Shown one piece after another: positions 46,401 through 55,959 of a stretch of 64,000 bases of DNA; the first letter of the stretch is position 1; each line of letters opens with the position of its first letter. Both the position numbers and the translations under genes were made by a program. The DNA is from Angiostrongylus vasorum. Taxonomy: Eukaryota; Nematoda; Chromadorea; Rhabditida; Metastrongylidae. The stretch covers positions 3,441,001-3,505,000 of the forward strand of contig JADANN010000018.1 of NCBI GenBank assembly GCA_018806985.1, written 5' to 3'. The notes under the pieces are model-generated. The model was not told where the DNA came from. It searched no databases and worked only from the letters and a program-made list of their open reading frames with translations.

Positions 46401-49400
46401 AGATAAACCGAAATGTTGAGTGCATGGGCGTACGACAGGTTGCCGATCTCGGCCAATGTGAACGAATCATCCATGAGACGCGTGCTGAAACCGTCAGTTT
46501 AAGAAGGAATGCTATCATATTTGTACATTCCATCGTATCATATTTTACTACATATTTACAAAGTTCGAGTATTCCAAACATGGTGGATTGTGTAAAAGTT
46601 TCAACCACTCTTCACTTCTTCTTCCAGTTGAGAGCACTTTTGTCGAGGTCTAATAAATAATGAAGAACATGCGAGACTGATATCATGTTTTATTCGAGTG
46701 AATTTGTGAAAACACGAATCACGAGTAATATCCAAGCTCCACATAAACATGCATACTTTGCTCGATAGCAAGGGTGCAGTTCAAACTGCTTAGAAGTTCT
46801 TCTTGAATTCTGGCCTTTACTACGACATGTAAGGTTTTCATAATATAACATTTGCACCTGGTTGCGTCAGAAGTACTTAAGTACTGCGAAATTACCGAAT
46901 GGTTGCTGGTTCCGCTCTGCCCCATCCCAACGAAAACTCCCACCGTTTCGTGAACGGCGAATTGATAGAAGAGTTGTCACAAACAATGGTGACCGCTTGT
47001 GGTGAAGAGCCAGTAATCTATAGTAGACCTATTCCAGAATAACAGGGAGAATCGAACTGACCACCATTCAACGGTATTTAAGAAGGTTATAAAGTTCGTA
47101 AGTCGTAGTCAATCTCTAAAGGAAGTCGAAAACCTTCGTGGATAACGGATATAAAAAAGCGGGCCGAATTGTTGCAATCTGTTGAGTCATACACGCAAAT
47201 AAAAAGAAGAGAACAAGTGTCTGTCCTACCGAGCTCCCACCGGTATACAGTTCGCATCAGCGTGAAGCCGTGCTATAATATCCAAGTAAGACTCTGTGTC
47301 GTATCGTACTCGCACAAAGCTTCGCCCATCTCTGTCAAGTACCATGTCTGCACGCAGATCTAGTACGACTGAAAGTAATTACTTTTTGTTAGGAACAACG
47401 ACAGATTTGACTGGGCAAAAACTGCTTCTAATTTAGGCTCCAAACCGAAACGAGAGTTATCCGTAGTTTGTTTCCCTATGTACTCTGACTCTTTCTTTTA
47501 CTAAGTGATTGAACTTGGTTTATATAAACAACGAGTTTTGCAACCCAATCTCCTTGAAATGTAGGAATTCCACGAACCTGTGGAGTTCTCAACCAACCAC
47601 CTCACCGTTGGTTTCAATGTGTCTGGATCTCGAAGAAAAATCGGAATCTTCCACTGCACACCGCTCGCCTTGTGACCGGGAATGTGCTGAAAACTAAAAT
47701 TTGCCGCCCATTTACACTTCATAACGGCGGATTGCCTCGACCGGTCTTGAGACAGAAAGATTCATAGAGTGTTGTCGATTCATCATAGACTGGATGGTAT
47801 CGGCAGGTTATATTTCAGATTTCGGTCCAACGATTATAATCACTATGTTGCTGAGATATTTGCAAAACATGGACCCCAGTCCTGATACAAATCCGCGATT
47901 AATTTTTTTTCGGGAGCTGGCGTGGCTTTTACGTGCCTTACAGCTGATTATAGTCGCATAAGGTTGATGACTGCACCTAAGAAAAAAAACCCTACAATGA
48001 ATAGCAGGGATGAATGCCCAGAGGTCATACGCGACCTGACCCCTGTATGTTCGCATCAATTTCTGATGTGGGATGGTGCAGTCATCAACCTTATGCGACC
48101 ATAATCAGCTGTTCTAATCTTCCTCATTGGGAAGGTCACGTAAAAAAAAGCTGTGAGTCTTTTTCGAGAAGCTGTTGACCATGTAATTACCATAGAGTTT
48201 TTTCGTCTTTTTGTAAGTGTCATTGAAGCGTTTGGCCTAGTAAATTGTATGTCAGTATACCCTTCCAGGCTCTGAAGAAGGCGATACTGCCGAAACGTCA
48301 GCTACTGTTGTATTGTATTGTGTTTTTCTATGGAAGTAAATGTATGCTGTTTAACAACCTCGCGATTGCTGAACAAGAAAACGACTTCGAATACTGTTTG
48401 AGGATTTTCATTTCAACTTGAATGTCGTAGAATGCTGGTCTAGTCAATTTGCTCTGGAGTTTTGAGATAGCAGGGCTGGAGCGTTCCCAGCTGGATTGCA
48501 GGGAGTCGTTTTTTTTTCCGGGACAAGTCCGGTACCAATTTTCCGACCCTGGAGGGATGAGAGGCTTGGTTGGCCCGGAGCGGTGTCGAACTAGGTAGCA
48601 CCATGTTCGTGATGATCGGCATCACTAGCACTGTGCCATTAGCCAACTTGCATAAGGGGATACAAGCACTAACATAATAATTTTCAAACCGACTGCCATT
48701 TGACCTCGGTAGGTAGTAATGACCAGTACCTTCTCGTGTTGTTGAGCTAACATGTGGTGTTGATGTGGCGTTTTCGTTGACGTATCGAGTCGGATCATCT
48801 TCACTGGAGCACCGCTCTAGTGAAGCAGCCACACAGGAAGGGAAAAAGATCCGACTCGATGCGACGACGAAGACACCACAAAGAAAGTGCGCGCGACTGT
48901 GGACCACCGACTCGGATCACCGGCTCTGTTGAAGACGAAGTCGTCGAAAAGTTAGCCTAAGAAACATTTTCATCAACCTCGTGTTAGCTTAACAATCTAG
49001 AAATGTATTGACCTAAAACACTGGTGTTTCACCACAATTCACTATGCAGAGCAGTTATGCACCATTCACATTTATGATACCTGACAAAGTCGAATGGATG
49101 GCAGATCTCTCAGAGACTGATAAACAGCGAAAGCTTCTTCTTCGCTTTATAGAAGAGGTTACTTGCTTTAACGCGTAGTAGTTTTATAAGCAATTTCCCA
49201 GAAATGTTAGATTATTTCCGAGTCTCTTTAAAACTTAAATATTTAAAAAAACTGAAAGCTAGATGCTTTTCTAAGGCATGTGCGGCAAATGAAAACATCG
49301 CATTTTTCGCCAACAGCAAAATCCCGCTTTTTAAATCTCCTTGGTGTACAATAATTCGCGAAACACATAGAGAAGAAAACTTGTCTTCTGGATTCCAAAC

Positions 49401-52400
49401 GATGAGAATTCAATGGCAATGGTGCTGAGATAATTGCAAAACTCTGGACTGTAGGTGCCTGCGGTGGTGATCGAAAACGTTATTATTACCTGATCAAACG
49501 TTACTATTACCCCCAGATCAGTCCCGGTGACGGGTGATTGCTGACGGCACAGATCGATAAGAACTAGCTGAGAGACAGGCGAAACGAAGGACCCGCGTGG
49601 TGTGGTGGTGAACGCGCGACTCCGCGGAAAGGACAATAACGCGTTCGTTCCCCACCGCTAACACCTGCGGTCCGGAGTTTTGCAAATATCTCAGCAATCT
49701 TGTGGTTGTTATTACTACCCTTTACGCGGGCTAACGCGTTCACCCCCCACACCATGCGCGTCCTTCGTTTCGCACTTTTTCCCAGCTAGTTTTATATCTA
49801 CCAGTGCCATTAGACTCCGGAATGGGTAATAGCGTTTTCGATCACCACCGCAGACACCTACCGTCCAGAGTTTTGCAAATATCTCAGTATCATTGCAGTT
49901 GATTTCTAATAATACCCAGCCATGAAAATTGAAGTAGATAGAAAATAAAAAAGTTGTGATGATGAGAATTTAAATTTGTTGAATAAAAGAAGTTGCGCAT
50001 TGTTGCCAAAGACCTAGACATTCCAAAGTTCTTTTTTTTTCTCAAGGAATAAAGCTCACTAGGAGCTGAGATATAAATGCTTAAAGCTGAAAGCAGCAAT
50101 TGTAATCACGCACTGATATCTCAAAGTGTCAGATAAGGAAAAAAAGTATGAAAATACTCTGCAACAATGTGGGAACTCAATACGAAAGACTTTCTTACCC
50201 GATAAATTTCTTGTGTAACTAGAACATATCCGTCGCTGCGCCTTCTGACGTGAAGCAAAGGGAAACCTTGTTGGTAAATCCACGTCTCAATCACCTCGGC
50301 TAAGGTGAAATTCAGACCAACTAGACGTTCACCTATCGTGGAACCAGCACAGACTCTAAAAGAATTTCTTGGAAACGTTTCGTAAACCCATAGCTCATCG
50401 CGCAATTTTTGATCGCTATTTATCGCCTCACGCAAATTTCATAACCAATACTGAGTGAAAGAAACTGTTGGAAGATGTAAACTAACCAATGACAAATATA
50501 AAGAATTTTGCATGTTTTGAACACGGTGTTACTCGGAAAAAGATATCACAGTTATTGGGTGCTGCAAAAGGGTGCTCCATTCATCATAATTGAAGATATA
50601 CATGTTTATATGACCTTGTAAACTGATCTTGTTAAACTGATGCGAGATTGGTATAAGTTTTTGTTGTCGTTGTTGTTTGTTGTTGTCGTCGTTGTCGTTT
50701 GTGTTCCAGTCCCACTTGTAAACAGCACGGCTCTGAGGAAAGCGAAATCGCCGAAACGTCAGCGATCGAGCAACAGCAGCGACAACAACAACAGCAACGA
50801 CAACGAAGATCTATAGCAACTTCGCATCAACTCAACAAGATCAGTTTATAAGATCATATGAATATATCAACTATTTATGCCGAGGCTCATAGAAAGTGGG
50901 TTTTTCAGTTATCTTGAAGACACACATTTTAGCACACAAATGCTTCCATTAGGAAAGATTTATAATCCTCAACTTAGCGTATTTTTTTTGACAATCTTCC
51001 TTGTGAGACGAAAAATGGGACATCAGGAATTAGATTTGCCTAGGAATTTTCCAAATTTTAATCCAATACAGGTAAGTCAATTTGATAGAAATTTACTTCA
51101 TACCTTGTAAGCACCGTTAGAAGATCAGTATGGTCGACATTCTTATACATGAATTTGTGAAGAAACATCCGAAGGCCATCACGGAACGTCACCTCGCTTA
51201 CAATGCGCTCCATCATCAGTATAATCAGCATGGCCTTCAGAACAATTTCTGTTTACATCTATTTGAGGTTGTCAGCGTTTAATATTTTTTTGCCTAGTAA
51301 AATGCGATAGAAAATTGGATTCAGTTCTATATTAATGGAAAACTACAGTGAGGAAATGGTTTATTTGCTCTTTGGTGAACAAAACATTCGCAACGACGCA
51401 AGCTCTGTAGAAATCACAGGGAAGCGAACATTTTGGCTGGAGTATGACCTCCACAGAAATCATTTTCTTCCTGGTGGTTTATTTTTGCACAAAACCTTCT
51501 TCCAGTACCTCTTGAACATGATCAGTAGGTCATCCAACACAGATGTTATGGCGGGCATATGCCGGAAAAATCTGCATTCCGCATTTAGGAATGTATAAAA
51601 ACCTCTACTCGAGCGAGTTCATTTGGCAGTAATTTGACTGGAAATTGACTTCAGTTTTTTCTGAAATTCGCTGTATTTTGTCCCAGTTATCGTGTTAAAT
51701 TGAGGGGAAGGGGGTAAAAAAAATGCAATAACAGGCTCAAGGTAGACTGGAAAACACTTAGAAAGTGGCGACAACAATGTGTTTGTGTGATGGACCACAG
51801 CAACATTCAGTTAAAAGAGTCATACTTTTAATTCAAAACAATACGGAGACAGGAAGAGAAAACAAGGTGTCTCGAACCATCCTTTCGTGTTCTCAACCTC
51901 TAATGTCTAATAGTTGTTGAAGAACTACCTTCGTCTAATCGTGGAAAATAAGCATGTCCAAAACGGCTAAAAATTAGCCGTCATCTGTGCGACACCAAAG
52001 CAAAACTAGGGATCGTCGCGAATATATCAATACTAAGGAGACTTTATTAGTAATATTAACTTTATAGAAAATATTTCTACCTTCTTATACGTGTTCGAAG
52101 TGAACGCCGTTTCAGGATCAAACGCTTCGTCCCTCCTGGAGATCGGCATGCTGCTCGGCATCTGGTCATTCCTCATCGCACGAGCGATGTCCACAGACAG
52201 CTCGTCCTTAAAGTTTTAGTAGCTGGGATTGTTGTATTTTAAATAATGTAAAAACTCGGTAAAACATAAAAATTGGTATTACTGTGCTCGTTTGGACGCT
52301 TCGTGGACATTTTTTTCACATCGTTTTATGGATTGATTTTTACAGCAACAAGAGTCTCAGTAAAGGGGCTATAGGAAGTGAATGGTTTCTTTACAACACT

Positions 52401-55400
52401 GACCTTAACATTAATACACCATATCTATCCTAGAAGTCTTATGTACACGAGAAAAAGTGAGGAATATTTCTTTGGATAATGAAAGTCACCTAGTGAGAAA
52501 AAATGATGTAATGACGAACTGAAAACTAGCAGTATCTAGCAGGACTGTCCTTAGAAATTCTATTTAAAATGTGAAGCATCATCAATACGCAAAGTTTTCT
52601 TCAGGTAAAAATTTTCACACGTGTGAGCAGTGGTGTAGGCTCGGATGAAAGAAGTGCTATTCTTAGCACAGCTTTATTTCATTAGATCATAATTGACATA
52701 TCGTTAACTAAAATCGTCTTATAGTTTCAAATTCGTATTTTGCAGCTTAGTGTTACTCCTTCATATCACGTTATTCCAAATTAATACCTCTTAAACTTGA
52801 AAAGCGCTTCATTTTCAAATAAAATGGAATAGTAACTTCTACAGTAAGTTACAAACCCGACTCAACGTTGTATTAGAGAGGACATCGTTTGCTTTTAGAC
52901 CGATCATAGACGCAAAACCCTCGTTCAACCATAAGTCGTCCCACCACTTCATCGTTACCAAGTTGCCGAACCACTTTAAAATCAGAATTTAGAGCACTTA
53001 GATGAAACAATCCCTTACGACTCATGATATTCCTTATCAAAATTAACTTGAGATTTAAGTTAAAAGTTGACAGCGCAGAAAACTACTTTCCTCAACAGTG
53101 CTGCTTGGATTTCACGAGTGTTTCAATAAGGAAGTCACCTGATGTGCAATTTCGTGGGCGAGCACAATTTGGGTTAGTCGGGTTTCCGTCAGCGTTGAAA
53201 TAGTGCTATTATTGAGCAACAGCTTTTGTCGAACAGTTATCAGTCCTAAATTAATTCCTAGGCAAAAAGAACATAAAACAAGGGTTTTTGTGAGTTGTCA
53301 CTTTCGTAGTCAAATTATAAGAGTTCCCATGAAAGTGACCACCTGTGGCTAACGTTGAATGCTCAGAGAGAAACTTTCTAATTTTTCCTCAAAATTTCTT
53401 TATAAAGCACTAAAGATAGAATAGACGTAATTGCTGGGATATCCGGAAAGAGGAGACCTTATCAGAATAGACGCGTAAATTAAAGATGATGCTTCCTTGT
53501 TGCCATCATTCTGCACGAGGTTAGACCACTGCCCAATTCTTGTTACAGTTTAGAGAGAAAAATGGTAGAAGTAAAATATCGCCTCTTAAGAAAGCAATAA
53601 GTCATATACAAAGGATATTGTACGGGATCCTCTCCTCACAGTAAATCAAGAAAGTCGAGGAAGACCTCAGTACAATGAGGTTTTCGTCAGAAGAGTTCAC
53701 AACTGTATGAGCAGGTGCTTTAATCGTACAGCTTAGAATGCTCCATCACCCTCCAAGCGTTGCTTGAGAGAGTAGAAAAGTAGAGATCGAGTTGAATGCA
53801 ACAGTTATTATGGAAACACCCTATCTAACAACTAGTGCACTAACGTAGACACTTAGAAGACCTGCCTAACCGAGGGGAACCTAATTGTTGTTCTATTGGT
53901 TTCCGTCTTTGGCAACTATCATCTTATATACAGAATGTTCTCTATCACACATAGAAACTTTCTGATCGCTAAATTTAAATTATACTGGTACTCAGGATCG
54001 ACTTTCTATTAACCTTGGCATTGGAATATGAATGCGTCGTTTTCTTGTTCAGCAATCGCGAGGTTGTTAAACAGCACACATTTTCTTCCATAGAGAAATA
54101 CAATACAATACAACAGTAGCTGACGTTTCGGCAGTATCGCCTTCTTCAGAGCCGCTTATTACGTGACTTCCAATGAGGAAGATTAGAACAACTGATTATA
54201 ATCGCATATGGTCGATGACGCATAAGGCTGTTTAACAACCTCGCGATTTCTGAACAAGAAAACGACGCATTCATATACTGGTACTTATCTTCCACTAGCT
54301 GAAAATGGTTCTATCTCGCAAGCTCTCCCCAATCCACTATCAGAACACATCGCGAAAACACAACGGTTCCAACGCCCTGCTGGCCATCACTAAAGGGATG
54401 AGATGCGACGGCCACGCTTTCTCCACACCTGCTTTCGAGTTCAGTGCAGTGATTAATGCATCCGTTCGTACAACTTGCAGCAAAATTGATAAAAATTGAA
54501 GAGCCAACAAAATACGAACGATGATAGATATCTCACTAGGTAGAAAATGGAGCAGCATTGTAAATAAGTTGGAACAAGTTTGTCTTTTCCAAAGGACAGA
54601 AAAAAATTGAAGCAGTGGAAAACAAATCAACCTGGTTGGTTCTTTGAACCATAGGGGAGCACATTTCACAAGAACTCACAGCGTCCCTTGAAAGAAAGAA
54701 TGAAGAATGAAATACACTTTTCTATACGATTAAGCCGACACGAATTTAATATGAAAAACCGTTCTAAAGTTTTCACAGCAACTTCTTGTCAGCTAAATTA
54801 TATGGAAAGTTCTTGATTGTACCTTCCGAAGTCAATCTTTAAGATATGTGAAGAACGAGCTGTATAGAAGTTGAAGTGTTGTAGGAGATAAACACATGCT
54901 CCTTAGAAGACCCACTGACCAACGGACGGACCCAAAAACCCACATTTCACGTCTTTATCTAACTGGTGACGTTAACCTGCCGTTCAGACGTCTCATACCT
55001 TACCTCACTCAGAAGAGAATTCTACGCAACATTCCCACGACCTTTCGAACAATAAATATAAATGGTGCCAGTTTAGAAATGCTAAAATGCTCAGTGTTGG
55101 AGATCCAGGAATGTACGTCCAACTCGTCGAAAGCAAAGTATAGATGGGTACGTCATGTGTTAACAGCAACTGGGAACAGATGGACGCAGAGAATACTGTG
55201 ACGGACTATTAAATAATCAGGCCGTAGAACGACTTACTGTGAGGTATGTAAATGTGTTTGTTGGCCGTTTGAACTGTTCTATTGGTGACAACAGAAATAG
55301 TTCTTGGATAACGGAACAATGCTCTCAGAAGTAACCAACGTGCTGGAACCAGGCGCCACCACCATGAAGGACAACTTCGAGAAAACGACACCAGTTGAAG

Positions 55401-55665
55401 ACGTATTGGGGCCTCCTATTACTTAAATACGGGCCATTAAAAAGCTACAATGAATAGTTTTTGAAATTTGTTTTAACCCAAACAGTGGTTCGATGATTCG
55501 ATATTGTGATGTTTTTAATTATAATAAAAAGAAAAATTATTGAAAGACAAGTAGAAAACTGAGAACGATTTAAAATATAGAGGAGCTCAACTATGAGAAT
55601 GTAGGAAAAACCTTACCCCCAGTTTTCCATTGCGACAACTTTCATCATTGTTACGCCATAGATAT
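40266..55665 (-). CDS. M1-family zinc aminopeptidase gene (APN/H11 type)
   Basis: Minus-strand exons from 55665 to a stop at 40266 rebuild the catalytic and C-terminal domains of an M1 aminopeptidase, which removes N-terminal residues from peptides, usually at a membrane surface or after secretion. Visible are VAMENWG (exopeptidase motif, usually GAMEN), LAHEIAHQ with the HExxH zinc site, LWLNEGFAS with the third zinc ligand exactly 18 residues later, and SNTYKK carrying the likely catalytic tyrosine. The ERAP-like C-terminal region follows ([31 protein letters not shown]). About 610 codons are placed from GLITV onward. One exon is missing between 46292 and 45523. One junction (55617 to 53245) is out of phase by one base at a G5 run. 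N-terminal exons and start are not certain; weak candidates are at 56539-56600 and 57284-57326. Intestinal M1 enzymes are a large family in blood-feeding nematodes. Confidence 0.88.
40526..40640 (-). repeat. Partial Penelope-derived terminus, subfamily 2
   Basis: Minus strand 40597-40561 carries AAGAAG, GUCGAAACG and UUAGCC, a decayed hammerhead-like motif; CAGCTTAAACGAAGTTGTTA at 40530-40549 resembles one terminal repeat. The other terminus was not found. It lies just upstream of the last M1 exon. Confidence 0.45.
40742..41137 (-). repeat. SINE-like family B
   Basis: Minus strand: GGTTTACGCCCTCATCGTAG start near 41137, GGGGGATTCTTCCCCTGGC middle, GCCATGTAAGTTTCCAAGTA tail near 40750. It lies in the last M1 intron. 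Confidence 0.72.
41876..41957 (-). CDS. M1 exon
   Basis: Acceptor TTTTTCAG and donor [25 protein letters not shown] then VRTEDIPM, in phase with both neighbours. Confidence 0.85.
42490..42730. repeat. Family C repeat, rearranged
   Basis: A plus-oriented half (GTGCTGAGATATTTGTAAAC, then TTTAACGCATTCACCACCAC) followed by a minus-oriented end (GACAATAAATAAAAACG, then TTCAGCTTAACTGGGTT). Confidence 0.55.
42757..43020 (-). repeat. SINE-like family A
   Basis: Minus strand head GTGGTGCAGTGGTCGGAGGA with B-box-like GGAATCGATTACC, full body, end at AGGGATTGATCAACGCCGAG. Confidence 0.72.
43774..43842 (-). CDS. M1 exon
   Basis: Acceptor TGTTCAG and donor [26 protein letters not shown] then YV, in phase with both neighbours. 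Confidence 0.85.
   Translation of the reverse strand, partial: NLRRHIFQQTSTRSKAHVCWLC
44077..44222 (-). CDS. M1 exon (VYCTAI-like block)
   Basis: Acceptor GTCAG and donor [26 protein letters not shown] then [20 protein letters not shown], a strong M1 match. Confidence 0.96.
44497..44895 (+). repeat. SINE-like family B, full length
   Basis: CTTCCCAACGGTTTGCCTCC start, GTCGGACTGCGATGCACAGC, and a tail of CAAGTATCCAAGTAAAGTAT type. It lies in an M1 intron, antisense. Confidence 0.75.
45103..45175 (-). CDS. M1 exon
   Basis: Acceptor TTTTGCAG and donor [25 protein letters not shown] then TELQY; it fits phase on both sides and leads into PLYSTAI. Confidence 0.65.
45254..45329 (-). CDS. M1 exon
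   Basis: [18 protein letters not shown] then VLQTLR matches the C..G...C...A helix pair of M1 C-terminal domains. The donor GTCTTG is weak. Confidence 0.7.
45427..45523 (-). CDS. M1 exon (LEPLFERF block)
   Basis: Acceptor [27 protein letters not shown] then KIHEECVNF, ending before a weak donor GTCTTT that keeps phase with 45329. A preceding short exon has not been found. Confidence 0.72.
46292..46355 (-). CDS. M1 exon, donor uncertain
   Basis: [20 protein letters not shown] continues the W......L..L.FL pattern of M1 enzymes in phase with the previous exon. The donor is poor (GTTGCC) and an in-frame stop follows. Confidence 0.6.
46391..46484 (-). CDS. M1 exon (LIDDAF-like block)
   Basis: Acceptor GTTTCAG and donor [24 protein letters not shown] then [13 protein letters not shown] is a close M1 match. 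Confidence 0.96.
47230..47368 (-). CDS. M1 exon (RVNYD-like block)
   Basis: Acceptor CTTTCAG and donor [25 protein letters not shown] then ANCIPVGA corresponds to the YRVNYD...IP..R block; the Arg codon is split with the next exon. Confidence 0.95.
47578..47686 (-). CDS. M1 exon
   Basis: Acceptor TTTTCAG and donor [26 protein letters not shown] then VRWLVENST matches the Y-x-W-x-I-P beta-domain of M1 enzymes. Confidence 0.92.
47840..47905 (+). repeat. Family C fragment
   Basis: GTTGCTGAGATATTTGCAAA and a few following bases only; the rest is cut by the neighbouring Penelope-derived unit. Confidence 0.4.
47926..48390 (+). mobile_element. Penelope-like 3' end with hammerhead-like motif
   Basis: Shares the untranslated block of 9640-9780 (GAATAGCAGGGATGAATGCC) and the segment from TTGAAGCGTTTGGCCTAGTA to the AACAACCTCGCGATTGCTGA terminus with the element at 9456. 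A 37-base arm at 47941-47977 is repeated in inverse at 48075-48111 with one mismatch. No coding part remains. Confidence 0.7.
48268..48304 (+). ncRNA. Hammerhead-like motif, best-preserved copy
   Basis: GGCU pairs with AGCU after the putative cleavage site (last pair G-U); core CUGAAGA; stem II GGC/GCC with a six-base loop; GAAAC; cleavage triplet GUC. Self-complementary ACGU in place of a closed stem III suggests that two motifs may pair as a double hammerhead. Confidence 0.55.
48516..48645 (-). repeat. SINE-like family A fragment
   Basis: The central block (GACAAGTCCGGTACCAATTT and CGACCCTGGAGGGATGAGAG) matches; the head is degraded. Confidence 0.5.
48739..48995 (+). mobile_element. Foldback element, hammerhead-like motif near one end (subfamily 2)
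   Basis: TTGTTGAGCTAACATGTGGT and the inverse AACCTCGTGTTAGCTTAACA form the ends. A second palindrome around 48787-48860 (GAGTCGGATC / GATCCGACTC) lies within. The motif at 48921-48958 has CUGUUGA, a GAC/GUC stem II, GAAA and fully paired stem I GGCU/AGCC. Confidence 0.6.
48921..48958 (+). ncRNA. Hammerhead-like motif, subfamily 2
   Basis: Stem I GGCU/AGCC has a G-C pair where subfamily 1 has G-U. The core is CUGUUGA and the cleavage triplet would be GUU. Same one-base excess before stem II as other copies. Confidence 0.45.
49420..49935. repeat. Cluster of family C pieces in both orientations
   Basis: Plus fragment (49420-49470), minus near-complete unit (49500-49700), plus fragment (49725-49800), then minus end (49840-49935). 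All contain the CGAACGCGTTATT-type core or the AATATCTCAGCA end. Confidence 0.6.
50199..50426 (-). CDS. M1 exon (end of catalytic domain)
   Basis: Includes [20 protein letters not shown] and [13 protein letters not shown], the conserved W....G.P stretch. The acceptor GCGTGAG at 50427-50433 lacks a pyrimidine tract, so the 5' edge is less sure. Confidence 0.85.
50608..50862 (+). mobile_element. Foldback element with long inverted repeats and central hammerhead-like motif
   Basis: Arms of roughly 90 bases (ATGACCTTGTAAACTGATCT... and ...AGATCAGTTTATAAGATCAT) include GTTGTCGTTGTTGTT simple repeats complementary across the dyad. The motif at 50729-50765 sits on the centre of the 255-base unit. 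Located in an M1 intron. Confidence 0.72.
50729..50765 (+). ncRNA. Hammerhead-like motif in foldback element
   Basis: GGCU/AGC stem I, CUGAGGA core, hairpin GCG-AAAU-CGC, GAAAC and GUC. All conserved core positions present. Confidence 0.5.
51115..51234 (-). CDS. M1 exon
   Basis: [20 protein letters not shown] and [20 protein letters not shown], 40 codons in phase; corresponds to the helical segment after the KGA block. Confidence 0.9.
52081..52206 (-). CDS. M1 exon (after catalytic helix)
   Basis: [19 protein letters not shown] and [17 protein letters not shown], 42 codons, donor GTAGAA. The tyrosine in NTYKK sits where M1 enzymes have the transition-state tyrosine. Confidence 0.9.
52857..52973 (-). 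CDS. M1 exon with third zinc ligand
   Basis: Begins [20 protein letters not shown] in phase with the previous HQ. The donor GTTTGT after NTTLSR is the best available. Confidence 0.92.
53139..53245 (-). CDS. M1 exon with HExxH zinc site
   Basis: Acceptor AATTTAG and donor GTGACT. It encodes [17 protein letters not shown] and [15 protein letters not shown], including the two zinc histidines and the catalytic glutamate. Confidence 0.96.
54026..54276 (-). mobile_element. Foldback element with central hammerhead-like motif (Penelope terminus type)
   Basis: ATATGAATGCGTCGTTTTCT and AGAAAACGACGCATTCATAT bound a 251-base unit. The arms continue as GTTCAGCAATCGCGAGGTTG. The motif is on the minus strand at 54153-54118. 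The left flank carries GGATCGACTTTCTATTAACC, also found beside two other copies. Confidence 0.75.
54118..54153 (-). ncRNA. Hammerhead-like motif in foldback element
   Basis: Minus strand: GGCU, CUGAAGA, GGC/GCC hairpin, GAAAC, GUC, then AGCU. Identical in the core to the copy at 48268. Confidence 0.55.
54985..55200 (+). repeat. Retroelement C-terminal fragment, RTE-like
   Basis: [20 protein letters not shown] then RWTQRIL resembles the RTE C-terminal block with IRWAGHAVRINDNRW at 22980-23010; strongly diverged. Confidence 0.45.
55617..55665 (-). CDS. M1 exon with VAMENWG motif
   Basis: Acceptor TTTCAG and donor GTAAGG. It reads [15 protein letters not shown] plus two G's. The next exon needs one leftover base, not two; the junction lies in a run of five G's (55616-55620). 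Confidence 0.85.
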
Positions 55666-55959
55666 CTGAAAGCAGTGAAAGAAATAGCACTGATATAATT
55701 CGGACTGACTATGATATAATTGAAATATATAATAGTTTTCCCCATATTTTCCACGCACCCTGTCCCATCCCTGATTTTCCCGATCATCAAGTCGTCTTCA
55801 TTTTAGAACATTTTCAGGACCATACAGACAGCTTTTTGTTTAGTTGAATAACAACGAATTATCACATCCACTTGGCAGGATTCCAAAATTTATGCTTATT
55901 GTTGGAAATTGCAATTCAATATTGGTACTTGCTCAGTTTAGATATCCACTGTATAACAC

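Noticed and set aside
50640..50830. Plain microsatellite (GTTGTC and CAACAA runs)
   Set aside because: The two runs are complementary arms of one inverted repeat with a hammerhead-like centre, so a simple satellite does not explain them.
54305..54669. Overlapping open frames on both strands (64 and 109 codons)
   Set aside because: No motif, no splice partners, and the plus frame begins at the edge of a foldback element. Coding status cannot be supported.
55290..55430. Coding-like block readable on both strands (plus: [19 protein letters not shown]; minus: [14 protein letters not shown])
   Set aside because: It lies inside an M1 intron, fits neither strand's gene, and neither frame shows a known family.
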